Of a DNA stretch of 8,385 nt, positions 1 through 7,075 are shown piece after piece. Position numbers and translations under genes: made by a program. Every line of letters begins with the position of its first letter. The stretch's first letter is position 1. The notes beneath the pieces were generated by a model, which saw only the letters and a list, made by a program, of their open reading frames with translations, was not told the origin of the DNA and ran no database searches. Source of the stretch: an uncultured Clostridia bacterium (GTDB lineage Bacteria > Bacillota > Clostridia > Christensenellales > UBA1242); NCBI GenBank assembly GCA_946487985.1, contig CAMLUY010000039.1, positions 1 through 8,385 on the forward strand. The letters run 5' to 3'.

Positions 1-126
1 GATGAGGAATTTGCGGAGCGTGTGATCGAGCGGTACTGGGAGCTGAGACGCACGGGGCATTCAAGCCCATTGTATTGCGAGGTCTTTTTTATTGTCAGCG
101 TATTGCAATCAATGCTTGCTGGCTGA
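1..126 (+). other. Anomalous GC-rich start; CotH-like peptide on the plus strand, possible chimeric junction
   Basis: Bases 1-60 are 60% GC by count against 40% for 61-120. Plus-strand frame 1 reads DEEFAERVIERYWELRRTG and stays open to a TGA at 124-126. The F-x-x-x-V-x-x-R-(Y/W)-x-x-LR pattern resembles the C-terminal helix of CotH-family proteins, judged from memory. Its codons (mostly GAG for Glu, CGG and CGC for Arg) differ from the GAA-rich genes elsewhere. After about base 60 the plus frame loses this character, while the minus-strand jelly-roll gene is convincing down to about base 65. The simplest reading is a junction near 55-70, by misassembly or real recombination. Chance is possible with so few bases. 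Confidence 0.35.
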
Positions 127-1601
127 TTGGTCGCAGTTGAAAAGACTTCGTTTTGTATTTCAATTTGAAGCACATTGTCAACATATTTGACGTTCACAGC
201 ATTTGCTCTCTCACCTTCAATCATGGCGTAGAAGCTTTTATTCAGATCAAATATGCTTACATCGTCAATAAGCAGTGCCTGCAAATTCCTGTCTGAGAAA
301 TCTTGATAACCCATGTTTTGGTACGAGATTGTATTGAAAAAATAGGTTGATATTATGGTGGCGGCATCGCTATTTTCGAGGGTAGTTGTCAAAGGGACAA
401 GCCTTGTGTATGACGATGACAGGGTGCATACCACATTGCCGTCACCATTGATATTCAAAAAGCCCATTTCTTGAATAGGCGAGTTTTCATCAATGACAGA
501 TGTGACCATTTTATTGTCGACCATTGCAAAAACCAAAGTGCGATTTTCATCAAGGTCTACAAGACCGATTTCAATAATGTAGTCCTGCCCCTCAACAAAA
601 GCGCTGCCTTTGTTGACAAGGCCGATTGAAGCGCCTTCCTTGTAGATTTCCACATCGCCAAGCGCAGAAAATCTGAATGAATATCCTTTTCGCGCAAGCG
701 CCGGACTCATTGCTCTGTCAAAGCCGCCTGCTCTGGCGCTGACGTAAAAGTTTGATGGCCAGGCAAAGGTTTGGAAATTGACTTTAAATTCAAAGGAGAA
801 GTTTTGTAAATACTGATTGAAACCAATGGCGTTTGATGAATTGAAAAATTCGATACTGTTGTCGGAGCTTACATCTGGCAATGGACTGCCAGCACGCATA
901 GGATATTCGCCCAGCGTTGAAAGTGTAAATGTGCTGTAAAACGGTACTTTATCCTGCTTGGTTGAAATAAGGTTTGCCGATACCGCACCGTCCGAGCAGA
1001 TGTTGAACCACTCGCCGCCAAGATAAGGGCTGTCCTGGTCGGTGATGTCGATTATAGGAGCGTCGTCAATATACAAAAGCAGATTGACTTCGTTGCCCGA
1101 GTTAATAGCCCCAATTTTAAAGTTGTATTTTGTTCCAGTCAAAATAGGCGAAATGGCATGGCTTGCAAGAGTCGCGCCGTCTTTCCAAATCTCAACTGAG
1201 CCTGCTGGAAAGAAGGCAAATGAATAGCCTTTCTGTTCAAGATTTGCTGACTGTGTTCTATCGCAGCCGCTTGCCCTGAACGTCAAGCTGAACCAGCTTG
1301 GAAAGGCGAGCTGGTTGAAAACAATGTTGAACTCAAATAGAAAGTCGGTATGTTCAAGGTTGTAGCCAATAGTGTTGCCAGTGTCGGTATAGTAAAGCGT
1401 ACCATCGTCATAATAGCTGCCGCCAGGTCCAGCAATCAGAGGATTGCCAATTTCGGTGAGTGTTTTTACAGCTGTCGCGCTTGCGTCCTGCATGGTCATT
1501 TTATCTGTTGAAAAGCTTGCAAATCCGGCAGAGGACAATGCTACTACTATGGTAAAAATGAAGGGCAGAAGTAAAAGAAGTGCCTTTTCTGTCTTTTTCA
1601 T
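1..1601 (-). CDS. Exported protein with two LamG/jelly-roll-like domains (3' end outside window)
   Basis: The reading frame is open from the ATG at 1601 to the left edge, giving at least 533 residues with no stop. Residues 1-28 form a signal peptide (KK, then a long hydrophobic stretch, likely cut near AGFA/SF) without a lipobox cysteine. Two homologous beta-rich domains follow, at about 73-212 and 255-396. Both share GYN/GFN near the start, a KGYSF-x-F-(F/S) strand, a G-x-VEI-(W/Y)-K-(D/E)-G turn, and a DQDSP/DENSP stretch before a glycine-aromatic strand. The same domain occurs three times in the surface protein two genes upstream. Residues about 397-513 form a further beta-rich region I do not recognise. 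The start is supported by GGAGGTG five bases upstream and the ATGA overlap with the preceding gene. A role in carbohydrate or surface binding is inferred from the fold and the GH-like neighbour. Residues after about 514 may be artefactual (see the 1-126 entry). Confidence 0.85.
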   Translation of the reverse strand, partial: MKKTEKALLLLLPFIFTIVVALSSAGFASFSTDKMTMQDASATAVKTLTEIGNPLIAGPGGSYYDDGTLYYTDTGNTIGYNLEHTDFLFEFNIVFNQLAFPSWFSLTFRASGCDRTQSANLEQKGYSFAFFPAGSVEIWKDGATLASHAISPILTGTKYNFKIGAINSGNEVNLLLYIDDAPIIDITDQDSPYLGGEWFNICSDGAVSANLISTKQDKVPFYSTFTLSTLGEYPMRAGSPLPDVSSDNSIEFFNSSNAIGFNQYLQNFSFEFKVNFQTFAWPSNFYVSARAGGFDRAMSPALARKGYSFRFSALGDVEIYKEGASIGLVNKGSAFVEGQDYIIEIGLVDLDENRTLVFAMVDNKMVTSVIDENSPIQEMGFLNINGDGNVVCTLSSSYTRLVPLTTTLENSDAATIISTYFFNTISYQNMGYQDFSDRNLQALLIDDVSIFDLNKSFYAMIEGERANAVNVKYVDNVLQIEIQNEVFSTATNQPASIDCNTLTIKKTSQYNGLECPVRLSSQYRSITRSANSS

Positions 1602-3073
1602 TTTTTCACCTCCAACAATATGGCTTGTCCGCCACTCAGGTTGAAGCCAACGCTGAATGTGTCCTGAACGTCAATCACGCCTTCTGAGTTTGTCAGAGTG
1701 ACATCGACTTTGTCAAGGAAGTTGGCCTTGAAGGTGGTGCGGCCGGCATTAAAGGAGTTGTTCACGATATAGTATACATCATTGCCTTCACAGTCAAAGC
1801 AGCCAACGAATATGTCGCCCCCTTCAATATCCCTGACAAGTCCATATCCGTACAACGTGTCTTCTGCAACAAGGGGCAGAACCTGCTTGCCGTATTGAAT
1901 TACACCTTTGCTTGTGCTGTTCATCAGAACTTGGTCAACGGCTTGTATGTTTTCATTGATGGCTTTGATTTGATAGTAGGTGTCATGCGGCGTGCCGTTT
2001 GCGGTGACCAGACCAGCTTTACTTGGATTTGCCCAGCTGTCCATAGTGCTGCCATCAATAGTCGGCCAGTAGGTGTAGTACTGAATGCCTTTTGCGCCAT
2101 ATGCCAGACTGCTGTTGACAAGCCACGCAATCTGCTTTTCGGTAAGCTGGGTCTGATGGCGGTGATTGAATGATGTTACCGAAACCCAAAAAGGGATATT
2201 GAATTCAAGGCCTATTGTTCGGTAGAGCGAAAGGGTGCGGATATAGCTTTGCAGGTTCAAATCGCCAGCAACCTGGTCAACAGGATCAGATGTGCCCCTG
2301 ATGTTTTCAAGTGTTGAGTTGATGTTCATGAAAACATAGTGGTCATATGCAATCACATCTGGCTTGATCTTTTTCACAAAGTCGTACGCATACTGACCAT
2401 AGTTGTCCCACGCGCTTTCGCTTGGGTTGTCAAGATAAAGCCTTTCGCTTTCAACATTGCTTGGAAAAAGGTTGGTGTAGATCATTTTGCCATCGGTCAG
2501 CTCTTGCAGGACCTTGTTCACGCTTGCCATGCCGTCAAAGTCTTGCGCAGATGGCTCGTCCTTGACTGCAATACCTGCAAAAGCTGGCTCATCAATGTAC
2601 CAGGCCTCTTGCATTGCCGCCCTGAAATCGTCCTCGCTTGCTGTTTGTACAGTTCCGCCAAAGGTTTCACATCTGAAAGTAGTGTCATTGACGAAATATG
2701 CAAGCCCGACCTCGTCAGCAAGTTTGAGCGCGCGGTGCACCTCAGAAGTCGAGAATGGCTCGCGCTCATAAAGCCCAGAAAGTACATTGAACCCAGCATC
2801 GACATAGCGCTGAAAGTTTGTCCTTGTGATGAATGATGGATTTTGCGCCTGGTTGCCAGCATCGCCTGCGTTCGCGCTCGGCATGCCGACGTATCCAATA
2901 ATCGGCATTACATCTTTTTCAAGAAAGGTATACGTGATGTGCTCTTTATCTTCGGGATAGACGCTGTCTGTTGTAGTGCTGTCAGCATGTGCAGGAGTCA
3001 CTGGGAAAAGCACAAAACAAAGGCAGATTATCAGTACCATCACAATAAGATTGCTTTTTGAAAGACTATTCAT
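1598..3073 (-). CDS. Secreted TIM-barrel protein, glycoside hydrolase-like
   Basis: The product has 491 residues. Residues 1-30 are a signal peptide ending PAHA before D31, so it is probably released or loosely held outside the cell. Residues ~50-380 alternate strands and helices like a (beta/alpha)8 barrel: PIIGYVGMP (57-65), FNVLSGLYE (95-103), FAGIAVKDEP (165-174), KMIYTNLF (196-203), DVIAYDHY (239-246), FWVSVTSF (295-302) and GAKGIQYYTYW (326-336). D172-E173-P174 sits where clan GH-A enzymes carry the acid/base Glu at the end of strand 4. T311-E312 leading into the LAYGAKGI strand is also typical of GH-like barrels. Residues ~390-491 look like the C-terminal beta-sandwich many such enzymes carry. 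No Glu is visible at the end of putative strand 7, so catalysis is unproven. It overlaps its upstream partner by 8 bases and the downstream gene by 4. I cannot assign a GH family; a non-catalytic barrel is the main alternative. Confidence 0.85.
   Translation of the reverse strand: MNSLSKSNLIVMVLIICLCFVLFPVTPAHADSTTTDSVYPEDKEHITYTFLEKDVMPIIGYVGMPSANAGDAGNQAQNPSFITRTNFQRYVDAGFNVLSGLYEREPFSTSEVHRALKLADEVGLAYFVNDTTFRCETFGGTVQTASEDDFRAAMQEAWYIDEPAFAGIAVKDEPSAQDFDGMASVNKVLQELTDGKMIYTNLFPSNVESERLYLDNPSESAWDNYGQYAYDFVKKIKPDVIAYDHYVFMNINSTLENIRGTSDPVDQVAGDLNLQSYIRTLSLYRTIGLEFNIPFWVSVTSFNHRHQTQLTEKQIAWLVNSSLAYGAKGIQYYTYWPTIDGSTMDSWANPSKAGLVTANGTPHDTYYQIKAINENIQAVDQVLMNSTSKGVIQYGKQVLPLVAEDTLYGYGLVRDIEGGDIFVGCFDCEGNDVYYIVNNSFNAGRTTFKANFLDKVDVTLTNSEGVIDVQDTFSVGFNLSGGQAILLEVKK
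1607..1613 (-). promoter_or_regulatory. Ribosome binding site of the second jelly-roll gene, inside the TIM-barrel gene
   Basis: GGAGGTG, an almost perfect anti-16S match, lies five bases before the ATG at 1601 and inside the C-terminal codons of the TIM-barrel gene. The start overlaps the upstream TGA as ATGA, the classic coupling arrangement. Confidence 0.8.
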
Positions 3074-6000
3074 TTACGCCCTCCTCATTAGTTTTTATTG
3101 TGTTGCCCTCAGCGGCAAGCCTTTTTTTCTTTTTCTTGACCACAATCCAGGTTGTCAGCCCGGCAATAATAAGAACTATTGCCACAACGACGAACGCGAT
3201 CAGAATCAAATAGTCATGCAACAAATTTCCGTCTTTGTAGACATTGAACTCAATTTCCTCTGACGCAATGCCGTTCACAACAAGCTGGATTCTGACTTTT
3301 CCTGTGCTCGTTGCCGAAAGAAGGAACTGCTTCTCTCTCAAATCTTGTCCCTCGCTGGGTTCAACTTCTGTAACTGAAACATTGCTTTTGCCTTCAAGAA
3401 TTTTCAATTCTACCGAGAGCACTTCGTCGTCAGAAAGATAGATGAATGAAATGTTGACTTCTGAACCCATCACCACTTGCTGTTTGTCGCTGATACCTTG
3501 CAAGCGCACATTGCTTGTAATGTTGATTTCAGTGGTGGCGGTGAATGTGTCGTTGACAACTGCTTGCAATTTCACCTTGCCAGTATTGCCAAGAGATGTC
3601 AAAATATTGCCGTCAAGGGTCGCAAGCGTTTGCCCTTCGATTATGCTGTATTTTACATTTTCTTTGCTTACATCATCAAAATTGAAGATTACATCAAGCG
3701 TTTGCGTAGAGTTCACTGGCATGTCGCCTGCAATAATGGTCACTTGAAGTGGGGTGATTGCAATCTCATATTCCTTACTTGAAATCCCATTGATTTTTGC
3801 ATAGAGCCTGATGACACCTTCGCCAAGCGCGGTAATGCTTACGCCGTCAACATTGACAAGATCCTGCCCCTTGGTAATGACAATTTCTTTTGAGCCTGGG
3901 ATTTCTGGCACGCCTTCATTAATTCTTGGGTCGAGCGTGATTGTCTGGCCTACATACAGGTCTTTTACGCCATGAAGCACAACAATCGGCGCTTCAACAG
4001 GAATGTTGACAACCGCGCTGACGGCTGTAAATGATTGTCCAATCAAGGTAACCCTGATTGTAAACACTCCGATTTTCAATGCTGTAATATTGCCGCTTGT
4101 ACTGTCAAGCGTGACAACGTCTTGCCCAGAAACAATCTCATACGTCGCGGTGATGTCTTCATCAGGCAGGTCGCAGTTTGCCCAGTAACTCAGTTTGCGC
4201 ACTTCGCCGACCGCCATAGCGCCGGTATTGTCAATTTCAATTTGCGGCGATATCGACAGCAAATATCCCTTGGATTTGATGCCGTTTATTGTCACAAAAA
4301 CCCTCACTGTGCCAGCAGCTTCTGCGGTTATTCGTCCGCTTTGGTCGATGGAAGCCCGCCCTGTAACGTTTTCAATCGAGAAAACCATGCTTGTGATTTC
4401 ATCGTCGGTCGAAAGCTTGCCGCCAACGATGTGGCTTTCGCCGCCCACAATTATTGGGCTTGTCGGCAGGTTGGTTACATACGCCTCAGGCGCGGCTGAT
4501 ACATTGATTGCAACATTGTCGCTGTAAATGCCGTTGACGCAGACATAAACATTGATTACGCCAGTGCTTGTTGCTGTCAGCTGATTGCCGTCGATTGCGC
4601 CTTCCGCTGTTGAATTTGCAGTGTCAATAAAGTATTCTACATTGTCGCTATCGTCAGCGCTGTCAGAGGAATAGCTCAAACTTACAGGACTGCCAGCGTT
4701 GATATCTGTGCTTTCTACAATGATTTGTGGCTTGTCGTATGTCATTTCAAGGCTGCCAGCAAACCCACCGCTGTAAATTGACAACCAGCCGCCGTCGGCG
4801 AATGCATTTTCTGTGTCAAGATAGTTGAGCACAAAAACGTCGCCTATTTTTGCGTATACCTGGATGGCTCCATCAAGATTGATTGTACCAATTTCAAGCA
4901 AATATTCAGTGTCTGTCGCAAGCGTAAAGCCGCTCAGCGCCCAGCCCTCAAAGATGACCTGTGCGTTTTTGAAAAGACCAACTTGTCCGTTTGCGTAAAA
5001 GTAGATTTGATAGCCGCGCCTGCTCCAACCACTTCCCCAAGGTGTGTCAAGGCTGCCTTGACTTGCAAGAGTGAAGACAAGGTTGCCAGCAGCTGCTGAA
5101 AAGTTTGCTTTCATAGATATTGAAGCGTTATTGATATTGCCATTGTTGTATCCTGCAACAATTCCTCCGCCAAAGCTTGACACGCTGCCATTGCGGTCAA
5201 ACATGCCCGCGCCGCCAATAGTCATCGGGCTGCCAAGGTCTTTTGACGCAAGCGAAAATTGAGAGAAGTCTTTGGCTGAGCATGGCGAAATTTGTCCGTC
5301 CATCTCATAGCTCAGCACCATTGAATAGGTCACAAGCGATGCAGGGCTGCCGCCAGCTGACGGGAAGGACAACGGGGTGTAGCCATCATGCGCTCTGTCA
5401 AAATATATTGCTGCCAGGTCGCCATTGATTTTCAGGTGCACTCGAACGCTGCCGTCGCCAAAGTTGGTTACGCCGTATTCGATTTCAAAGCTCTCGCCAG
5501 CTGCAAACTGTGGCAGGCTGAATGATGAAATAGTGCCGCCAGCTCGGCCTATGCTGCCAGAGCCAGTTGAATGCCAGTAAAGCACATATCCCGTTTCGCT
5601 CCAACCCCAGTTGGCATCGACTACGTTGGGGCGATTGATTTCGGCTGCATTATTCTTTGTTGCGCCAATAGTGAATGAAAACGATGATGACGCGCTGACA
5701 TTTGCAACCGGCTTTACAATGGTCTTGTACACGAAGGCGCTGCTTGTCTGGAAAGCATATCCCGCGCCTGAGAATGACCCCGAAGTGGTGACAACGCCGT
5801 CTTGGCCAATGGAGGCAGGGAAGTTGGCGCTGTAAATCGGCTGACTGGTGTGGCTCAGGTCAACAACTGGCATCTGAAAGCCGCTGCCAGAGGCCGAAAA
5901 CTCACTGCCTTCACTTGTTATAGCATACCAGCCACCCTCGGTGAGCGGTGCGTCGGCATCATTATAGTCAAAAATTACATATCCATTGATGCTGAAAGTG

Positions 6001-6521
6001 ACCTGAACGCTGCCGTCTGACATGTTTACCGTTTTGAAAACTACGGTATAGTCGACCCCGGGCGTTGCTGCACCTGGTAAAGTGCCCCAAAATGGGCTGC
6101 CAAGCAGTGCTGTGCCATTTTTTACAAAGTCAAACTGTCCGTGAGGATACCACCTTACATAGTATCCTTGGTTTTCCCATTCGCCGCTTCCAGCTGGCGC
6201 AAGACTGTCACCTTGCGCCCGAAGCACAAAAGTGGTGTTGCCAACCGTGGAAAAGTTGATGACGCTTGTGATCGCGACATTTTGATATTTGTCATTGAAG
6301 CCCACTCTTCCATATGATGATACGTTGGTGATATTGCCGGTGGCAGCATCTCGCGTCCCGCCATCTGCAACAAAACCAGCAAGGTCGTTGACATAAAGCT
6401 CTGCATGCTCAGCCGCAGTCACTCCGTTTTCAGCTTTTGTTTGTGGTACTTGCAAAATCAAAAAAGCTGCTGCAAGCAACAATCCCGCAAAAAGCAACAA
6501 TGCCAATTTCAAACTTTTCAT
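3066..6521 (-). CDS. Membrane-anchored surface protein with three jelly-roll-like and six Big (Ig-like) domains
   Basis: The product has 1151 residues. Residues 1-30 form a signal peptide without a lipobox. Three LamG/concanavalin-like domains lie at about 35-212, 228-410 and 420-596. The first and third share a GYY/GYQ strand, G-Q-(F/V) turn, KNG/KNA, a (T)VNM/TINLDG strand and GGW-(Y/L). The second is more divergent and lacks GGW. Six Big-like repeats of about 80-90 residues follow (about 598-676, 677-758, 759-844, 845-923, 924-1003, 1004-1095), several ending in V-x-VNGI/INGI and then a strand. A hydrophobic helix at ~1104-1128 is followed by K1129-K1133 and R1134, a stop-transfer signal. 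There is no LPXTG motif, so anchoring is by the membrane helix. The likely role is to hold jelly-roll domains away from the membrane on an Ig stalk to bind a polymer or host ligand. It is the first gene of the operon; AGGAG lies 6 bases before the ATG. Confidence 0.88.
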   Translation of the reverse strand: MKSLKLALLLFAGLLLAAAFLILQVPQTKAENGVTAAEHAELYVNDLAGFVADGGTRDAATGNITNVSSYGRVGFNDKYQNVAITSVINFSTVGNTTFVLRAQGDSLAPAGSGEWENQGYYVRWYPHGQFDFVKNGTALLGSPFWGTLPGAATPGVDYTVVFKTVNMSDGSVQVTFSINGYVIFDYNDADAPLTEGGWYAITSEGSEFSASGSGFQMPVVDLSHTSQPIYSANFPASIGQDGVVTTSGSFSGAGYAFQTSSAFVYKTIVKPVANVSASSSFSFTIGATKNNAAEINRPNVVDANWGWSETGYVLYWHSTGSGSIGRAGGTISSFSLPQFAAGESFEIEYGVTNFGDGSVRVHLKINGDLAAIYFDRAHDGYTPLSFPSAGGSPASLVTYSMVLSYEMDGQISPCSAKDFSQFSLASKDLGSPMTIGGAGMFDRNGSVSSFGGGIVAGYNNGNINNASISMKANFSAAAGNLVFTLASQGSLDTPWGSGWSRRGYQIYFYANGQVGLFKNAQVIFEGWALSGFTLATDTEYLLEIGTINLDGAIQVYAKIGDVFVLNYLDTENAFADGGWLSIYSGGFAGSLEMTYDKPQIIVESTDINAGSPVSLSYSSDSADDSDNVEYFIDTANSTAEGAIDGNQLTATSTGVINVYVCVNGIYSDNVAINVSAAPEAYVTNLPTSPIIVGGESHIVGGKLSTDDEITSMVFSIENVTGRASIDQSGRITAEAAGTVRVFVTINGIKSKGYLLSISPQIEIDNTGAMAVGEVRKLSYWANCDLPDEDITATYEIVSGQDVVTLDSTSGNITALKIGVFTIRVTLIGQSFTAVSAVVNIPVEAPIVVLHGVKDLYVGQTITLDPRINEGVPEIPGSKEIVITKGQDLVNVDGVSITALGEGVIRLYAKINGISSKEYEIAITPLQVTIIAGDMPVNSTQTLDVIFNFDDVSKENVKYSIIEGQTLATLDGNILTSLGNTGKVKLQAVVNDTFTATTEINITSNVRLQGISDKQQVVMGSEVNISFIYLSDDEVLSVELKILEGKSNVSVTEVEPSEGQDLREKQFLLSATSTGKVRIQLVVNGIASEEIEFNVYKDGNLLHDYLILIAFVVVAIVLIIAGLTTWIVVKKKKKRLAAEGNTIKTNEEGVNE
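3079..3084 (-). promoter_or_regulatory. Ribosome binding site of the TIM-barrel gene, inside the upstream gene
   Basis: GGAGGG lies five bases before the ATG at 3073 and within the last codons of the surface-protein gene, whose TAG ends at 3066. The start and stop overlap as ATGAATAG, so ribosomes finishing the upstream gene are placed on the next start. This decides the start codon at 3073. Confidence 0.8.
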
Positions 6522-6555
6522 TTTTTACTCCTTTTTCTGAAAAATTTAGAATGCC

Positions 6556-6587
6556 AAAAAAATCAGAAGCTCACTTTGTGTCTTCTG
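6556..6587 (-). terminator. Probable intrinsic terminator after the XRE gene
   Basis: Read on the minus strand, CAGAAG (6587-6582) pairs with CTTCTG (6569-6564). Inside the loop CAC (6580-6578) can pair with GTG (6574-6572) around AAA, and the hairpin is followed by A and seven Ts (6562-6556). The stem includes the last codons and the TGA of the regulator. The outer stem is only six pairs with half G/C, so strength is uncertain. If it works, it would partly insulate the regulator from the operon that starts 35 bases further on. Confidence 0.5.
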
Positions 6588-6780
6588 TCTTTTCAAAAAG
6601 GTCATTAGGACTGCACTCCAACAACTCGCACAATAATTCGATGTTTTCATATTTAATAGACTTGGTTTCATTGTTGACCATCTTATTAAAATTCTGATAA
6701 CTCATATTAAAGTGTATGTAAAGCCAATATTTTGTCTTTTTCTTCTGTTGAAGAATGTCCAAAACTCTCAATTTAAGCAT
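6571..6780 (-). CDS. Small XRE/Cro-C1-type helix-turn-helix regulator
   Basis: A 69-residue protein made almost entirely of one HTH domain. The N-terminal LKLRVLDILQQKKKTKYWL helix, the SYQNFNKMVNNETKSI recognition segment (about 27-42) and the YENIELLCELLECSPNDLFE tail (about 44-63) follow the compact Cro/C1 pattern (the HTH_26-like subgroup). There is no second ligand-binding domain, so it probably binds DNA directly. An in-frame TGA lies two codons upstream of the ATG, which fixes the start, and GAGAAGGTG lies just before it. It is the nearest upstream gene on the same strand as the surface operon and divergent from the 7076 gene, so control of either unit, or of its own promoter, is a reasonable inference. 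Its last codons overlap a predicted terminator. Confidence 0.85.
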   Translation of the reverse strand: MLKLRVLDILQQKKKTKYWLYIHFNMSYQNFNKMVNNETKSIKYENIELLCELLECSPNDLFEKTEDTK

Positions 6781-6808
6781 GTTTCACCTTCTCAATATAG
6801 CATGTTTA

Positions 6809-6859
6809 AATTATATAATTTTTATGTAAACTACTTGTAGACTATTGCATTATATAATG
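6809..6859. repeat. Two copies of a palindromic AT-rich box (ATTATATAAT)
   Basis: AATTATATAATT (6809-6820) and CATTATATAATG (6848-6859) are both perfect 12-base palindromes sharing the ten-base core ATTATATAAT, with centres 39 bases apart. The second contains the predicted -10 box of the XRE gene. They could be paired operators for that small HTH protein, or simply two -10 boxes in AT-rich DNA. The sequence repetition is directly visible; the operator role is inference. Confidence 0.45.
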
Positions 6860-6878
6860 AAAACATTAGTGCCGTAAA
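6849..6878 (-). promoter_or_regulatory. Likely sigma-A promoter for the XRE gene
   Basis: On the minus strand TTTACG (6878-6873) is followed after 18 bases by a perfect TATAAT (6854-6849). The transcript would start near 6842 and have a leader of about 60 bases before the ATG at 6780. The -10 box is the middle of a 12-base palindrome, so it also reads as TATAAT on the plus strand, although no good -35 accompanies it there. A second TATAAT-like box lies nearer the gene (in 6809-6820) but lacks a clear -35. Confidence 0.5.
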
Positions 6879-6908
6879 AGTTGGCTTAATAAAACAAAGC
6901 AAATTTCA

Positions 6909-6926
6909 AATGTTCATCAATGTTCA
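6909..6926. repeat. Direct repeat AATGTTCA, 10-base period
   Basis: AATGTTCA occurs at 6909-6916 and 6919-6926, ten bases start to start, about one helical turn, so a protein would meet both on the same face of DNA. It lies between the two divergent promoters. It could be a regulator site, though two 8-base copies in AT-rich DNA can arise by chance. Confidence 0.35.
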
Positions 6927-7025
6927 AAATTGTTTTATTGTTATTGACGATTTGATATTAAAAAATTATTCTGCTCATTTTAAGCCGTGAAGAATTTGCT
7001 GCGGGCTGCCTATTTTATTGAATTA

Positions 7026-7054
7026 TTGTAATTTTCGACATTTTGTGGTATAAT
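7026..7054 (+). promoter_or_regulatory. Strong extended -10 promoter for the 7076 gene
   Basis: TTGTAA (7026-7031) is separated by exactly 17 bases from TATAAT (7049-7054), and TG at 7046-7047 gives an extended -10 (TGG-TATAAT). The start site would be near 7061, right at the ribosome binding site, leaving a 5' leader of only about 15 bases. This is the best promoter match in the window. Confidence 0.7.
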
Positions 7055-7075
7055 TGCAGCAAGAGGAATATTTTT

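Larger units (their letters stand above)
6781..7075. other. Divergent AT-rich intergenic region
   Basis: This stretch of 295 bases separates the leftward XRE gene from the rightward LRR gene. It holds both predicted promoters, the palindromic boxes and the direct repeat. I saw no RNA gene, attachment site or convincing riboswitch fold, and no credible small ORF with a ribosome binding site. Confidence 0.7.

Noticed and set aside
2339..2836. 165-codon plus-strand open frame opposite the TIM-barrel gene
   Set aside because: It is antisense to a gene with signal peptide, barrel pattern and ribosome binding site; its own product has no domain pattern and no good ribosome binding site.
2518..2898. 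126-codon minus-strand frame within the TIM-barrel gene
   Set aside because: Same strand but a shifted frame, with basic, Ser/Arg-rich low-information translation; a shadow of the real gene.
3118..3140. A-rich run in the basic tail of the surface protein as a programmed frameshift site
   Set aside because: The codons AAG AAA AAG AAA AAA AGG do not give a slippery heptamer in the right frame, and the zero frame ends neatly in the coupled stop/start overlap.
4035..4527. Overlapping plus-strand frames opposite the Big domains
   Set aside because: Antisense shadows; the minus strand is continuous coding through clear Ig-like repeats.
3066..6521. Sortase (LPXTG) or lipoprotein anchoring of the large surface protein
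   Set aside because: No LPXTG-like motif precedes the C-terminal helix and no lipobox cysteine follows the signal peptide; the helix with its Lys-rich tail and further 17 residues fits a transmembrane anchor.
6965..7015. Weak inverted repeat AGCC...GGCT in the intergenic region as a terminator
   Set aside because: Only four pairs around a long loop with no proper T-run on either strand.
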